Shown here: positions 1-8,556 of the stretch, one piece after another
Numbering within the stretch: position 1 is the first letter of the stretch
Layout: each line of letters opens with the position of its first letter
Source of the DNA: an uncultured Bacilli bacterium
GTDB lineage: Bacteria; Bacillota_I; Bacilli_A; RF39; UBA660
Direction: 5' to 3'
Assembly (NCBI GenBank): GCA_947629265.1
Contig: CANRCZ010000010.1
Location: 1 to 44,999, forward strand
DNA length: 44,999 nucleotides
Translations under genes and position numbers: made by a program
Notes under the pieces: model-generated
Database searches by the model: none
The model's input: only the letters and a program-made list of their open reading frames with translations
Told to the model about the DNA's origin: nothing

Positions 1-12
1 AAAAAATAAGGC

Positions 13-807
13 TTGGGGGGGGGTTATCTACTAATAATAATTATACTATTAGTGGTAACTAATGGTATAACATATGGTGTAACTAGCATACAAAGCGAGA
101 GTGTTAGTTACACAAAAGATGGAAAGTTAACAACAGTGAAAAATGCACTAGATGAGTTGATAACTAAGTCATCTAAAGTTGATGATTTAGAAAAAAAAGT
201 AACAGATTATGAAAAGAAAGTGCATTATTTAGCTGATAAAGTGCAAATTGGAGAATATGTTGCCTATGATGCTGGAACATGGGGCGATGCAACTGGTAGA
301 CCGACAGAGCAAGAACAATTTGGTGGAAACGCAGCACATACAAATAAGGGAGCAAGTGTAGAATGGTGTTGGATGAGTAATTATAAAACAACATTACAAG
401 GTTGGCGTGTACTATCTAAAGATGAAAAAACAAAAACCGTAACTATCGTACACGCCGGTCAACCTGAATGTTACAAACACCAAACCGATCAAAATAATAG
501 TATAGATAAATTAAACAATCGAGCTAATGAATATAAAAATTCGTACGCTGAATCTGCACATGCTATGACTGAAGAAGAAGCACGTGGTATCGAACAATCT
601 AACAATTTACGAACAACTGGTGATTGTTATTGGTTAGCTAATGCTTACTCAAGCAATAACCTGGTTTTCGTTAATATGGATGGTGATATCGGACACTACA
701 ACGGCCGCTCGTATGGTTTTCGCCCTGTCATCGTTTTAAAATCTAGTGTTTTAACAACAGGTGAGGGACGAGATAGCTTCGGAAATAAAGCTTGGATATT
801 AGCATAA
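13..807 (+). CDS. Phase-variable surface protein with membrane anchor, coiled coil and lectin-like C-terminus (5' end outside window)
   Basis: The readable frame gives a hydrophobic N-terminal helix (LLIIIILLVV), a coiled-coil stalk (about residues 40-75, heptads with SKVDDLEKKV and DYEKKVHYL), a conserved middle (GWRVL, TIVHAGQPECY) and a C-terminus with YWLA ... GFRPVIVLK that resembles DUF1566/C-type-lectin-like ends. It is a close paralogue of the proteins at 24454-25294 and 25811-26689. By comparison with the copy at 24454 the true ATG lies just upstream of base 1. That frame (AAA ATA AGG CTT at 3-14) runs into nine Gs and then stops at TAA within about 14 codons; with eight Gs it would join this frame. 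The TTG at 13 is only where the open frame begins and has no usable ribosome-binding site. As sequenced the gene is probably OFF. Ligand and function are unknown. Confidence 0.8.
   Translation: MGGGYLLIIIILLVVTNGITYGVTSIQSESVSYTKDGKLTTVKNALDELITKSSKVDDLEKKVTDYEKKVHYLADKVQIGEYVAYDAGTWGDATGRPTEQEQFGGNAAHTNKGASVEWCWMSNYKTTLQGWRVLSKDEKTKTVTIVHAGQPECYKHQTDQNNSIDKLNNRANEYKNSYAESAHAMTEEEARGIEQSNNLRTTGDCYWLANAYSSNNLVFVNMDGDIGHYNGRSYGFRPVIVLKSSVLTTGEGRDSFGNKAWILA
15..23 (+). repeat. G9 homopolymer in the 5' coding region (phase-variation tract)
   Basis: Nine consecutive Gs follow AAGGCTT. The same context recurs at 24475-24483. Long G runs are very rare in DNA this AT-rich, and this one sits where a one-base change decides whether the reading frame continues into the anchor helix. 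Confidence 0.8.
631..725 (+). other. Candidate hypervariable segment of the first lectin-like surface gene
   Basis: It runs from the TGG of YWLA to the CGC of GFRP. It is richer in G+C than the surrounding gene (about 38 of 90 bases by my count) and contains C-ending codons (TAC, AGC, AAC, TTC, ATC, CAC, GGC, CGC) unusual for this genome. It aligns with 25112-25212 and 26501-26598, where the flanks are conserved and the inside differs in sequence and slightly in length. Confidence 0.5.
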
Positions 808-811
808 CTAT

Positions 812-836
812 AAATAGTCTTTTGACTATTTTTTTG
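812..836 (+). terminator. Rho-independent terminator of the first surface gene
   Basis: Stem AAATAGTC / GACTATTT with a TTTT loop, followed by a T run, directly after the stop codon. Confidence 0.8.
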
Positions 837-878
837 TATACTTTAACATTTATAATCAATAATATAAATGGTGATTAT

Positions 879-2321
879 ATGAATAAATCAATATGGAGTG
901 AATATAAAGAAAAAATAAAAACAAAACAATTTAAAGATAATCTATATACCGATATCTTAATAATCGGTGGAGGACTAGCAGGTATCAACGTAGCATTTAA
1001 TTTAAACAAAACCAAATATAAAGTATCACTAATCGAAAAAGATGAACTACTAAGTGGAACCACTAACTATACAACCGCTAAAGTAACATTCCTACAAAAT
1101 ACAGTTTATGACGATATAAAAAAATGTCATGATGAAGAAACAAGTGATCTATATCTAAAATCCCAACTAGAAGCAATAAAAATGATAAAAAACAACATAA
1201 AAAATTATAATATCGATTGCGATTTTCAAGATGAAGATTCATACCTTTTTACCTTAGAAGAAAAAGGTATAAACAAAATAAAAAAAATCATTAAAATATT
1301 ACAAAATAACCATATAAAATATAATATCATCCATAAATTACCCAATGATTTAAAATGTTTATATGGTATAAAAGTCGCTAACTGTGGAACCTTTAACCCC
1401 ATAAAATATGCTTACGGACTATTAAATAATACCAATGTCGATATATATGAACATGTAAGAGCCTTAAAAATAAAAAAAGAAGATGATAAATACATAATCG
1501 AAACCGATAAAGGAATGATTACGACAAAATATATCGTTACTACAACCCATTATCCATTCTTTATCATACCAGGTTTATTACCACTAAAAATGCATCTAAA
1601 AAAATCACATGTTGTTGCAAGTAAAATATCCAAACCATATAACTTTAATGCCATATCCGTAGATAAAAAAGAAATATCCATTAGATACTATCAAAACTAC
1701 CTATTATTTGGTGGTGAGTCGTATAAAATGTCTAACCATATCGATTATGAAAAAAGACAAGATGAACTTATCCAAAACTTTAAAAAATACTTTAATACTG
1801 ATATCAATTATAACTGGTCTACCTACGATTTAGTATCTAATGATTACTTACCAATAATCGGTAAAATAGACGATAATCACTATGTAGCATGTGCCTTTAA
1901 TGCATGGGGTATGACTAATACCACTATCGCTGGTAAATTAATAAGTGATCTAATAAACAAAAGAAATAATAAATATGAACTATTATTTAATCCTAAACGA
2001 GAAATTACCTTAAAAAGAACCTTAAACTTTTTAACCGATAACATTAATATCACTAAAATATATCTAAAAACTAAAATAAATAAAAATAAAGAATTTTATA
2101 AAGATAACGTTAAAATCGTCAATATCGATGGTAAAAGTTACGGTATATACATAGATGATAATCAAAAAGAACATATCGTAAGAAACTTATGTCCTCATGC
2201 CAAATGTAGCTTAATATTCAATTACCAAGATAAAACATGGGACTGTCCTTGTCATGGATCTAAATACGATATCGATGGTAACGTTATCAAGGGACCAAGC
2301 GTTTTCGACATAAAAAAATAG
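879..2321 (+). CDS. FAD-dependent oxidoreductase with C-terminal Rieske [2Fe-2S] domain
   Basis: The protein is 480 aa. The N-terminus has an FAD-binding Rossmann motif (ILIIGGGLAGINVAFNL), a DAO-type fold follows, and the C-terminus has a Rieske cluster motif: CPHAKC, then CPCHGSKY about 28 residues later, supplying the Cys/His pairs that bind the iron-sulfur centre. This layout is that of cytosolic DAO-Rieske fusions found in many Bacillota; the substrate is not known. I chose the ATG at 879 (MNKSIWSEYK) because GGTGATT lies just upstream; extending to 792 adds a poorly coding hydrophobic stretch that overlaps the terminator of the previous gene. It faces rpsD and the two share a terminator hairpin. 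Confidence 0.88.
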   Translation: MNKSIWSEYKEKIKTKQFKDNLYTDILIIGGGLAGINVAFNLNKTKYKVSLIEKDELLSGTTNYTTAKVTFLQNTVYDDIKKCHDEETSDLYLKSQLEAIKMIKNNIKNYNIDCDFQDEDSYLFTLEEKGINKIKKIIKILQNNHIKYNIIHKLPNDLKCLYGIKVANCGTFNPIKYAYGLLNNTNVDIYEHVRALKIKKEDDKYIIETDKGMITTKYIVTTTHYPFFIIPGLLPLKMHLKKSHVVASKISKPYNFNAISVDKKEISIRYYQNYLLFGGESYKMSNHIDYEKRQDELIQNFKKYFNTDINYNWSTYDLVSNDYLPIIGKIDDNHYVACAFNAWGMTNTTIAGKLISDLINKRNNKYELLFNPKREITLKRTLNFLTDNINITKIYLKTKINKNKEFYKDNVKIVNIDGKSYGIYIDDNQKEHIVRNLCPHAKCSLIFNYQDKTWDCPCHGSKYDIDGNVIKGPSVFDIKK

Positions 2322-2336
2322 AGCCTAAGCTCTATT
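2311..2336 (-). terminator. Terminator of rpsD, overlapping both convergent 3' ends
   Basis: On the minus strand AATAGAGC TTAG GCTCTATT is followed by a T run (complement of the A run at 2312-2318). The rpsD stop codon lies inside the loop and the oxidoreductase stop TAG inside the stem. Confidence 0.8.
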
Positions 2337-2930
2337 GTAGAATTCAACGATTAATGATTCATTTATATCAGAATTTAATTCGCTTCTTTCAGGCATTCTA
2401 ACGAAAGTACCTTCCATTTTAGCTTCATCATAAGTAACAAATTCAACACGTTTTTTCATTTGTTCTAATGAAGATTTTACAACCGCTAATTCTTTAGCGT
2501 TTTCTTTTAGACCAATCTTATCGCCAACTTTGCATCTATAAGATGGAATATCAACTTTTTTACCATTGACAGTTATATGACCATGATTAACAAGTTGTCT
2601 AGCACCTTTTCTAGTAGTTGCAAAACCAATACGATATACTAAATTGTCTAAACGACTTTCAAGTAACTTTAAGAATTCAACACCATGAACACCATGTTTC
2701 TTACCAGCCATATCAAATGTACGTCTAAATTGTTTTTCACTTAAACCATACATAAATCTAACCTTTTGTTTTTCTTGTAATTGAATACCGTAGTTAGATA
2801 ATTTTTTCTTTCTAGCTTGACCATGAATACCAGGTGCATAAGGTTTTCTTGCAAGTTCTTTACCAGTTTCTAAAATAGAAAAGCCTAACTTTCTTGATTT
2901 TCTGTAAGTAGAACCAGTATATCTTGACAT
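2325..2930 (-). CDS. rpsD: 30S ribosomal protein S4
   Basis: The protein is 201 aa, the normal length. It starts [16 protein letters not shown], carries the N-terminal S4 region without zinc cysteines, an S4 RNA-binding domain (about residues 93-155, [32 protein letters not shown]) and ends with the conserved [10 protein letters not shown]. It binds 16S rRNA early in 30S assembly and in Bacillus represses its own mRNA. As in Bacillus it stands alone rather than in the alpha operon. It has its own promoter and a leader of roughly 150 nt. The start has an AAAGGAG site. Confidence 0.98.
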   Translation of the reverse strand: MSRYTGSTYRKSRKLGFSILETGKELARKPYAPGIHGQARKKKLSNYGIQLQEKQKVRFMYGLSEKQFRRTFDMAGKKHGVHGVEFLKLLESRLDNLVYRIGFATTRKGARQLVNHGHITVNGKKVDIPSYRCKVGDKIGLKENAKELAVVKSSLEQMKKRVEFVTYDEAKMEGTFVRMPERSELNSDINESLIVEFYNRA

Positions 2931-3117
2931 AATATTCTCCTTTCTACTAACATCTAAAGTTTCTTTGCCAAATTATAGGGTGTTTATTTTAATATCTTCG
3001 CTTTGCAGCTAAAGTTACACAATAACCCAATAAGGTAATAAACACGTTACAAAATTCAAAGAATGCTGCTAGATGAATAGCATTTATAATTATATTATGT
3101 TTTACCCTATAAGTCAA
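2931..3117 (-). promoter_or_regulatory. rpsD promoter and long 5' leader (possible S4 autoregulatory RNA)
   Basis: On the minus strand TTGACT (3112-3117) and TATAAT (3089-3094) are separated by exactly 17 bases, putting the transcript start near 3082 and leaving about 150 nt before the rpsD ATG. Firmicute rpsD genes are known to have leaders that bind S4 for feedback. I could not verify the fold, so the promoter is firm and the regulatory RNA is inference. The rest of the gap up to ezrA (3118-3242) is AT-rich with no other feature seen. Confidence 0.65.
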
Positions 3118-3252
3118 TACCATATAACAAAAATATCGTTTAAATATAACAAAATTATTACTTAAAAAAACAATAATCGATAATTTTATAACAAATTTAT
3201 CTTTTTTACGCATTTTGTCGAATTATGTGGTAAAATAATAATAGGTGATAAT

Positions 3253-4974
3253 ATGGACCAACAGATTATCTTGCTATTTATAACACTTGGTATTGCAGGT
3301 GTTATTACAGTAGTTGTAATTTTAAATATAATTCAAAATAAAAAAAATAAAAAATATCGTGATCAATTAGATAAACTAGAGGTTGAAAAAAACATATTGG
3401 ATAGTTCACCAGTTATCCCCGAATTATCTAAAGTTGAATCGATAACTAAAAATGAAAAGCTAGAGGCAATGTACGATAATTGGAGTCATAGACTTAACGT
3501 CATAAGAACTGAACAGATCCCTAAAATAACCGATATGTTGATCGAAGCCGATTACTCACTTTCCAAAATGGATTACAAAAGTACGATCTATAAAATCGCG
3601 AAATTAGAGATGGAAATCTATAAAGTTAGAACTAACTCAGAGTTCTTACTTAACGAAATTAAAGAAATAACCAATAGTGAAGAGCGAAATAGAGGACTTA
3701 TCATCGGATTAAAAACTAAATATCGTGAACTATACGAAAGGTTTGTCAATTCTAAACAAGAATATGGTGATATCGCTAATATTATAAGCTTACAATTTGA
3801 AAATATCGCTCATCGTTTTGAAGACTTTGAAACCGTTATGGAACAAAATGAATATACCGAGGTAGCCGCTATCGTTAAAAATATCGATCAGATGCTAAAA
3901 CATATGAACAACGTCATCGATGAAATTCCAAGCATTCTTTTAATCGCCAATAGTGTATTACCTAAAAAGATAAACGAGGTAGAAACTGAATACAATAAAA
4001 TGTTAAGTCAAAACTATCCTCTTGATTACTTAAATGTGGAACATAATGTAAGCGAAGCTAAAAATAAAATAAAAGACGTCCTAGAAAAAAGCAAAGTTTT
4101 AAACTTACAAGATAGTCTATTAGAACTTAAAGTTTTAGTCGACTATTTTGAAGAACTACTTACTGATTTTGATAAAGAAAAAGTAAACCGTCACCATTAT
4201 GAAGACGCTAATAAAATATTCAATCAAAAATTTGATAAAATCAGTAACCTTATGTCAGAAATTTTTAGTCAATTAGATGAAATTAAAAATTTATATAATC
4301 TATCTGATGATGATGTTAAAGAACTAGAAAGTATTAGAGATGATCTAACAGCATTACATGATGACTATAAAGTATTAGTCGATCATACAAGTAATAACGC
4401 TTTTGCCTTTTCTAAACTAACTAAAGAATTGGAACAGCTTACTATTAGACTTTCAAAATTAGATGAACGTGTCGACGTTATATTAGATTCTATCGGTAGT
4501 ATGAAAGAAGATGAAATAAGAGCTAGACAACAATTAGATGAGGTTAAAATAATCCTTAAACAAAGCAAAAACAAAATTAGAGAATACAATCTTCCATACA
4601 TACCTCAAAATTATTTTGTCGAATTAAACGATGCCCAATTAGCAATCAAAGAAATCGTTAAAGAATTAGATAAAAAACCAATTACGATCGACGTTTTAAA
4701 TACTAGAGTTGATACAGCTCGTGATCTAGTATTAAAGTTATATACGACTACTAAAGAGATGATTAAAACCGCTATGTTTGCTGAAATGGCAATCGTATAT
4801 GGTAATAGATATCGCTCAAATGTTGAAGAACTAGATAAATATTTAACATATGCTGAAAGCTTATTCTATAAAGGAGAATATCAAAAATCATTAGAAATAT
4901 CGATCAACTCCTTAAACAAAGTTGAAAGTGGCATATATAATAAATTGTTAAAACTATATTCTAGTAATGATTAG
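3253..4974 (+). CDS. ezrA: Septation ring formation regulator EzrA
   Basis: The protein is 573 aa, near the Bacillus length of about 560. One N-terminal membrane helix (residues 5-24) is followed by a long, mostly helical cytoplasmic part made of coiled-coil/spectrin-like repeats (for example YDNWSHRLNVIRTEQIPKIT, SVLPKKINEVETEYNKM). EzrA is a Bacilli-specific partner of FtsZ that limits extra Z-rings and links division to wall synthesis at midcell. An AGGTGAT ribosome-binding site precedes the ATG. The gene stands alone between the rpsD leader and a terminator at 4973. Confidence 0.93.
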   Translation: MDQQIILLFITLGIAGVITVVVILNIIQNKKNKKYRDQLDKLEVEKNILDSSPVIPELSKVESITKNEKLEAMYDNWSHRLNVIRTEQIPKITDMLIEADYSLSKMDYKSTIYKIAKLEMEIYKVRTNSEFLLNEIKEITNSEERNRGLIIGLKTKYRELYERFVNSKQEYGDIANIISLQFENIAHRFEDFETVMEQNEYTEVAAIVKNIDQMLKHMNNVIDEIPSILLIANSVLPKKINEVETEYNKMLSQNYPLDYLNVEHNVSEAKNKIKDVLEKSKVLNLQDSLLELKVLVDYFEELLTDFDKEKVNRHHYEDANKIFNQKFDKISNLMSEIFSQLDEIKNLYNLSDDDVKELESIRDDLTALHDDYKVLVDHTSNNAFAFSKLTKELEQLTIRLSKLDERVDVILDSIGSMKEDEIRARQQLDEVKIILKQSKNKIREYNLPYIPQNYFVELNDAQLAIKEIVKELDKKPITIDVLNTRVDTARDLVLKLYTTTKEMIKTAMFAEMAIVYGNRYRSNVEELDKYLTYAESLFYKGEYQKSLEISINSLNKVESGIYNKLLKLYSSND

Positions 4975-4992
4975 AAGCTAAGGCTTCTTTTT
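4973..4992 (+). terminator. ezrA terminator
   Basis: AGAAGC TAAG GCTTCT followed by TTTT; the stem begins at the ezrA stop codon. Confidence 0.75.
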
Positions 4993-4994
4993 AG

Positions 4995-5023
4995 TTGTAT
5001 CGTATTAAAAGATATGATATACT
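4995..5023 (+). promoter_or_regulatory. Promoter of the methyltransferase gene
   Basis: TTGTAT (4995-5000), 17 bases, TATACT (5018-5023), then AGGAGAG before the ATG at 5043. Confidence 0.6.
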
Positions 5024-5042
5024 CTAAATTAGGAGAGAAAAA

Positions 5043-5909
5043 ATGAAAGTAAATAGAGAATTTAAAGAATATCAAATCCTAGATGCTGGACATGGTGAAA
5101 AAATTGAAACTTGGAAAGACGTTACAGTAGTTAGACCAGATCCGCAAGCTATATGGCCAGCTAATAGTAGGTGGAAAGATTACGATGCTTACTATAAACG
5201 TAGTGATAAAGGTGGAGGATATTGGACCTTTTATAAAAAACTTAAAGATTATTGGGTTATTAAATATAAAGATTTAAACTTTAAAATAGCCCCTACTAAC
5301 TTTAAACATATGGGTTTATTTCCTGAACAAGCAGTCAATTGGGATTATATGATCGATAAAATTAAAAACGCTAAAAATGTTAAAGTACTGAATTTATTTG
5401 CCTATACCGGAGGAGCTACCATCGCATGTAGTTATGCAGGCGCTGATTTAGTTGTTCATGTCGATGCTTCTAAAGGTATGATTTCATGGGCTAAAGAAAA
5501 TATGGTTTTAAACCATTTAGAAAATAAGACTATTAGATTTATTCAAGATGATTGTTTAAAATTTATTAAAAGAGAAGCTAGAAGAGGTCATAAATACGAT
5601 GTTATCATCATGGATCCCCCATCTTATGGTAGAGGTAGCAATGGCGAGGTATGGAAATTTGAAAATAATATCAATGAACTAGTCGAAGCTTGTCTAGATA
5701 TACTAAGTGATAAACCACTATTTTTTCAAATCAATTCATACACAACTGGTATATCAGCTGTCGCTTTAGAAAATATCTTAAGACAAAGTATGAAAAATAA
5801 ATATAAAGGTTATTTCTCAAGTGATGAGGTAGGTTTACCAATTAAAGATAGTGATTTAATCCTACCTTGTGGTATATATGCTAGATTTGAAAGTGAAAAA
5901 TCTAACTAA
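5043..5909 (+). CDS. Class I SAM-dependent methyltransferase, RlmI/COG1092-like
   Basis: The protein is 288 aa. The SAM-binding motif I is VLNLFAYTGGATIACSYAGA (about residues 118-137), followed by VVHVDASKGMISWAKENM and the catalytic-loop motif IIMDPPSYGRG (about residue 190). This combination, with an N-terminal WPANSRW region, is that of RlmI/RlmK-type enzymes (PF10672-like) that methylate 23S rRNA. The PUA domain of full-length RlmI is absent, so the exact target is uncertain. It has its own promoter and stands alone. Confidence 0.82.
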   Translation: MKVNREFKEYQILDAGHGEKIETWKDVTVVRPDPQAIWPANSRWKDYDAYYKRSDKGGGYWTFYKKLKDYWVIKYKDLNFKIAPTNFKHMGLFPEQAVNWDYMIDKIKNAKNVKVLNLFAYTGGATIACSYAGADLVVHVDASKGMISWAKENMVLNHLENKTIRFIQDDCLKFIKREARRGHKYDVIIMDPPSYGRGSNGEVWKFENNINELVEACLDILSDKPLFFQINSYTTGISAVALENILRQSMKNKYKGYFSSDEVGLPIKDSDLILPCGIYARFESEKSN

Positions 5910-6019
5910 TAAAATTTCAATCTAATCGATGATTAATGTCATCAGTTTAAAAAAATATGATATAATATTCATGTACGAAAGTAAGTCAAAAACTTACATT
6001 TATAGAAAGAAGGAGAATT

Positions 6020-6562
6020 ATGTTAGAATTAAAAGGAACACAAACTGAAAAAAATTTATGGACAGCTTTCGCTGGTGAAAGTCAAGCTAGAAATAAATAT
6101 ACCTACTTTGCTAGTAAAGCCAAAAAAGATGGATATGAACAAATAGCAGCGATCTTTGAAGAAACCGCTAATAACGAAAAAGAACATGCTAAAATGTGGT
6201 TCAAAGAATTAATGGGTGGTGAAATTAAATCCACTGAAGAAAATCTATCAATGGCCGCTGATGGTGAAAATTATGAATGGACAGATATGTATTCAGAATT
6301 CGCTAAAACCGCTAAAGAAGAGGGCTTTGATGCTATCGCATTTAAATTTGAACAAGTCGCTAAAATCGAAAAACAACACGAAGAAAGATATCGTAAACTA
6401 CTTAAAAACATCGAAGATAAAGTTGTCTTCAGTAAAGATGAAGATTGCATTTGGATATGTCGTAACTGTGGTCATATCGTTGTTGGTAAATATGCTCCAG
6501 AGGTATGCCCAGTATGTAATCATCCAAAAGCTTACTTTGAATTAAAAGCTGAAAATTATTAA
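6020..6562 (+). CDS. rbr: Rubrerythrin
   Basis: The protein is 180 aa. The N-terminal four-helix diiron domain shows [28 protein letters not shown] (ExxH) and [14 protein letters not shown] (ExxH). The C-terminal rubredoxin domain shows CRNCG and [11 protein letters not shown], the four cysteines that bind one iron. Rubrerythrin reduces hydrogen peroxide in the cytoplasm of anaerobes and microaerophiles, which suits a gut anaerobe. A strong AAGGAG site lies before the ATG, and an extended -10 (TGATATAAT near 5958-5966) lies upstream. The gene is monocistronic, with a terminator at 6561. Confidence 0.96.
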   Translation: MLELKGTQTEKNLWTAFAGESQARNKYTYFASKAKKDGYEQIAAIFEETANNEKEHAKMWFKELMGGEIKSTEENLSMAADGENYEWTDMYSEFAKTAKEEGFDAIAFKFEQVAKIEKQHEERYRKLLKNIEDKVVFSKDEDCIWICRNCGHIVVGKYAPEVCPVCNHPKAYFELKAENY

Positions 6563-6587
6563 ACATATCAAAATTTGATATGTTTTT
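6561..6587 (+). terminator. Rubrerythrin terminator
   Basis: AAACATATCA AAATT TGATATGTTT followed by TT; the stem starts at the end of the stop codon. Confidence 0.8.
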
Positions 6588-6649
6588 AATATATAAAATA
6601 TGGTAAAATAATATATGTATTAGGAGGATTTTTATGGATAGTAATCAGT

Positions 6650-7534
6650 ATGATTTTAAATGTAAGCGGTAGAACTGATATTGTAGCATTCTACACACCT
6701 TGGTTTATAAATAGATATAAAGCAGGCTTTATCGATGTTAGAAATCCTTTTAATCAAAAATTAGTAAACCGTATTTATTTTGATGATGTCGATGCTATAA
6801 TGTTTTGTACTAAAAATCCCATTCCTATCTTAAAATACTTAAAACAAATTAAAAAACCGATATTATTTCATATTACCTTAACACCATATAAAAACGATAT
6901 CGAACCTAATGTTCCACCAAAAGGTAATATCATTAATGCCATTAAAAAAATTAGTGAAATAATAGGTATAGATAATGTCTATATTAGATATGATCCTATT
7001 TTTATAAGTGATAAATATAATATCGATTACCATATAAAATCCTTTGATAACCTATGTAGATTACTAAAAGGCTATACTAAACATATTATAGTATCATTCA
7101 TCGATGAATATAAAAATGTAAGTAAAAATTTAAACATTTTAAACTATCATAAATTAACCGATAGTGACTATCAAAAAATCGGCATCAATTTTAGCAAAAG
7201 TGCTAAAAAAAACAATATGACCGTTCAAACATGTTGTGAAGATATTAACTTAATAGAATATGGCTTTATAAAAGAAGAGTGTATATCTCACACCTTAGCC
7301 TTTAAATTAACTGGTAAAACTAACTTTAAAACTTGGAAAGCTAGAGGTAATAACTGTAAATGTGTCGAAATGTTCGATATTGGTGTCTATAACTCATGTA
7401 GACATTTTTGTAAATATTGTTATGCTAATTTCGATGAAAATAAAGTTGAATTAAACTATCAAAATCATGACGTTAATTCATCACTTTTAGTAGGAAAATT
7501 AAAATATGATGATATAATTAAAATAAGAAAATAA
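6650..7534 (+). CDS. DUF1848 family protein
   Basis: The protein is 294 aa. It begins MILNVSGRTDIVAFYTPWF, the characteristic start of DUF1848, and has FCTKNPIPIL, HITLTPYKNDIEPNVP and a C-terminal cysteine cluster CRHFCKYCYANFDE. The family is thought to be radical-SAM-related with a C-terminal iron-sulfur site; the reaction is unknown. The start is odd: the only good ribosome-binding site (AGGAGG at 6622-6627) serves an ATG at 6634 in another frame, which ends after 12 codons at TAG 6670-6672. The family start at 6650 sits 22 bases from the site. Confidence 0.85.
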   Translation: MILNVSGRTDIVAFYTPWFINRYKAGFIDVRNPFNQKLVNRIYFDDVDAIMFCTKNPIPILKYLKQIKKPILFHITLTPYKNDIEPNVPPKGNIINAIKKISEIIGIDNVYIRYDPIFISDKYNIDYHIKSFDNLCRLLKGYTKHIIVSFIDEYKNVSKNLNILNYHKLTDSDYQKIGINFSKSAKKNNMTVQTCCEDINLIEYGFIKEECISHTLAFKLTGKTNFKTWKARGNNCKCVEMFDIGVYNSCRHFCKYCYANFDENKVELNYQNHDVNSSLLVGKLKYDDIIKIRK

Positions 7535-7543
7535 TTTTTCTAT

Positions 7544-7620
7544 GTTTGCATAGCTCAGTTGGATAGAGTGCTTCCCTCCGAAGGAAGAGGTCATCAGTTC
7601 GATTCTGATTGCAAACACCA
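7544..7620 (+). tRNA. tRNA-Arg (anticodon CCG)
   Basis: The acceptor stem GTTTGCA (7544-7550) pairs with TGCAAAC (7610-7616). The anticodon stem CTTCC/GGAAG encloses the loop CTCCGAA, giving anticodon CCG for codon CGG. The T arm has GTTCGATTC, and CCA (7618-7620) is encoded. Confidence 0.93.
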
Positions 7621-7704
7621 TATAGTAATTCCTTAAACAAAATGTTTAAGTTTAAGATAGTTTATTTTAAAAAAATGTTGTATAATAAAAAACAGGGAGG
7701 TTTT

Positions 7705-8532
7705 ATGGAAAAATTAAATAATAAAAGAAACTTTTATACAGCAGCTAACACCATATTTACAGAATACGATTTTGTAACGACCATTTTATCATTACTTTAT
7801 CAAAATGGCATCTATAAAATTAATGGTGAAGAACTAGCCAGAAAACTATATTGTTACTATAAAGATAGCAAATATGATGAACTATTTATAGATATCGCTT
7901 TAATTAGAGATGAACTAGATAAAAGAGTCGATATCAGTGATGGATTATATAAAAAAGCATTCTTTAGCCGTAACGTTTACTGTGATTTAGTGGATAGTAG
8001 CATGCTACATTTAAACTATGCTATCGATAAAGATATATCAGATCACGAACAAAAATTGAGTGAAGATGGTAAAAAAAGAATAAGAGAAATCGCTGAAGAA
8101 CTTAGTACCCAAAGTATTATCGAACAACAAAGCGACTGTCCATTATATGTTTATGGCTTTAATCCAAATAAAAATTATACACTAATCCACGGTAAAAGAT
8201 CCGCTGATTTATTAAGTTTTGAATTAATAACCGATGGTGATATATCATCTATAAGTTATAAAAAAGACGATAAAAATTATTACGAAGATACTAGCTATCC
8301 AAATAGATATGTCGTATTAAAAGATAATGACGTCGCTAACTTAAAATTAAAAAATGCTTCTTATAGCATTAAACAAGGACTATGTAACGATAAAATTTGT
8401 TACTCTATAGTAAATACCAAAATAACTAATTTAGAAACCCTTAAACAAATTATGAATATCGCTAATAATAGATACGAAGATTATAATCTTACAAATAAAG
8501 CACCTTATGTTAAAAAAATAGTCCTAAAATAA
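7705..8532 (+). CDS. Conserved hypothetical protein, 275 aa
   Basis: I do not recognise a family. The protein starts MEKLNNKRNFYTAANTIF behind a GGGAGG site at 7695; the open frame upstream of this overlaps the tRNA and is not used. The N-terminal 140 residues are helical and polar (ELARKLYCYYKDSKYDELFIDI). The C-terminal part has beta-like stretches (DCPLYVYGFNPNKNYTLIHG, DLLSFELITDGDISSISY). No signal peptide or membrane segment is visible, so it is likely cytoplasmic. A TATAAT lies just upstream at about 7681. It ends at a hairpin shared with tetR. Confidence 0.72.
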   Translation: MEKLNNKRNFYTAANTIFTEYDFVTTILSLLYQNGIYKINGEELARKLYCYYKDSKYDELFIDIALIRDELDKRVDISDGLYKKAFFSRNVYCDLVDSSMLHLNYAIDKDISDHEQKLSEDGKKRIREIAEELSTQSIIEQQSDCPLYVYGFNPNKNYTLIHGKRSADLLSFELITDGDISSISYKKDDKNYYEDTSYPNRYVVLKDNDVANLKLKNASYSIKQGLCNDKICYSIVNTKITNLETLKQIMNIANNRYEDYNLTNKAPYVKKIVLK

Positions 8533-8533
8533 A

Positions 8534-8556
8534 AGTTCCAATCGGAACTATTTTTT
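8534..8556. terminator. Bidirectional terminator between the unknown gene and tetR
   Basis: AGTTCC AATC GGAACT with a T run on the plus side (8551-8556) and an A/T-rich run giving Ts on the minus side. The two genes converge here. Confidence 0.7.

Noticed and set aside
3-14. Recoding of TGA as an amino acid (as in some Mollicutes relatives)
   Set aside because: Several genes end at TGA (for example rsmD at 15306-15308 and the CmpB-like genes), so the standard bacterial code applies.
792-878. Upstream extension of the FAD/Rieske gene to 792
   Set aside because: It overlaps the previous terminator, codes for a poor hydrophobic stretch and lacks a ribosome-binding site; the ATG at 879 has one and starts just before the FAD motif.
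2989-3213. 74-codon minus-strand open frame upstream of rpsD
   Set aside because: It overlaps the rpsD promoter and leader and has no ribosome-binding site or recognisable sequence.
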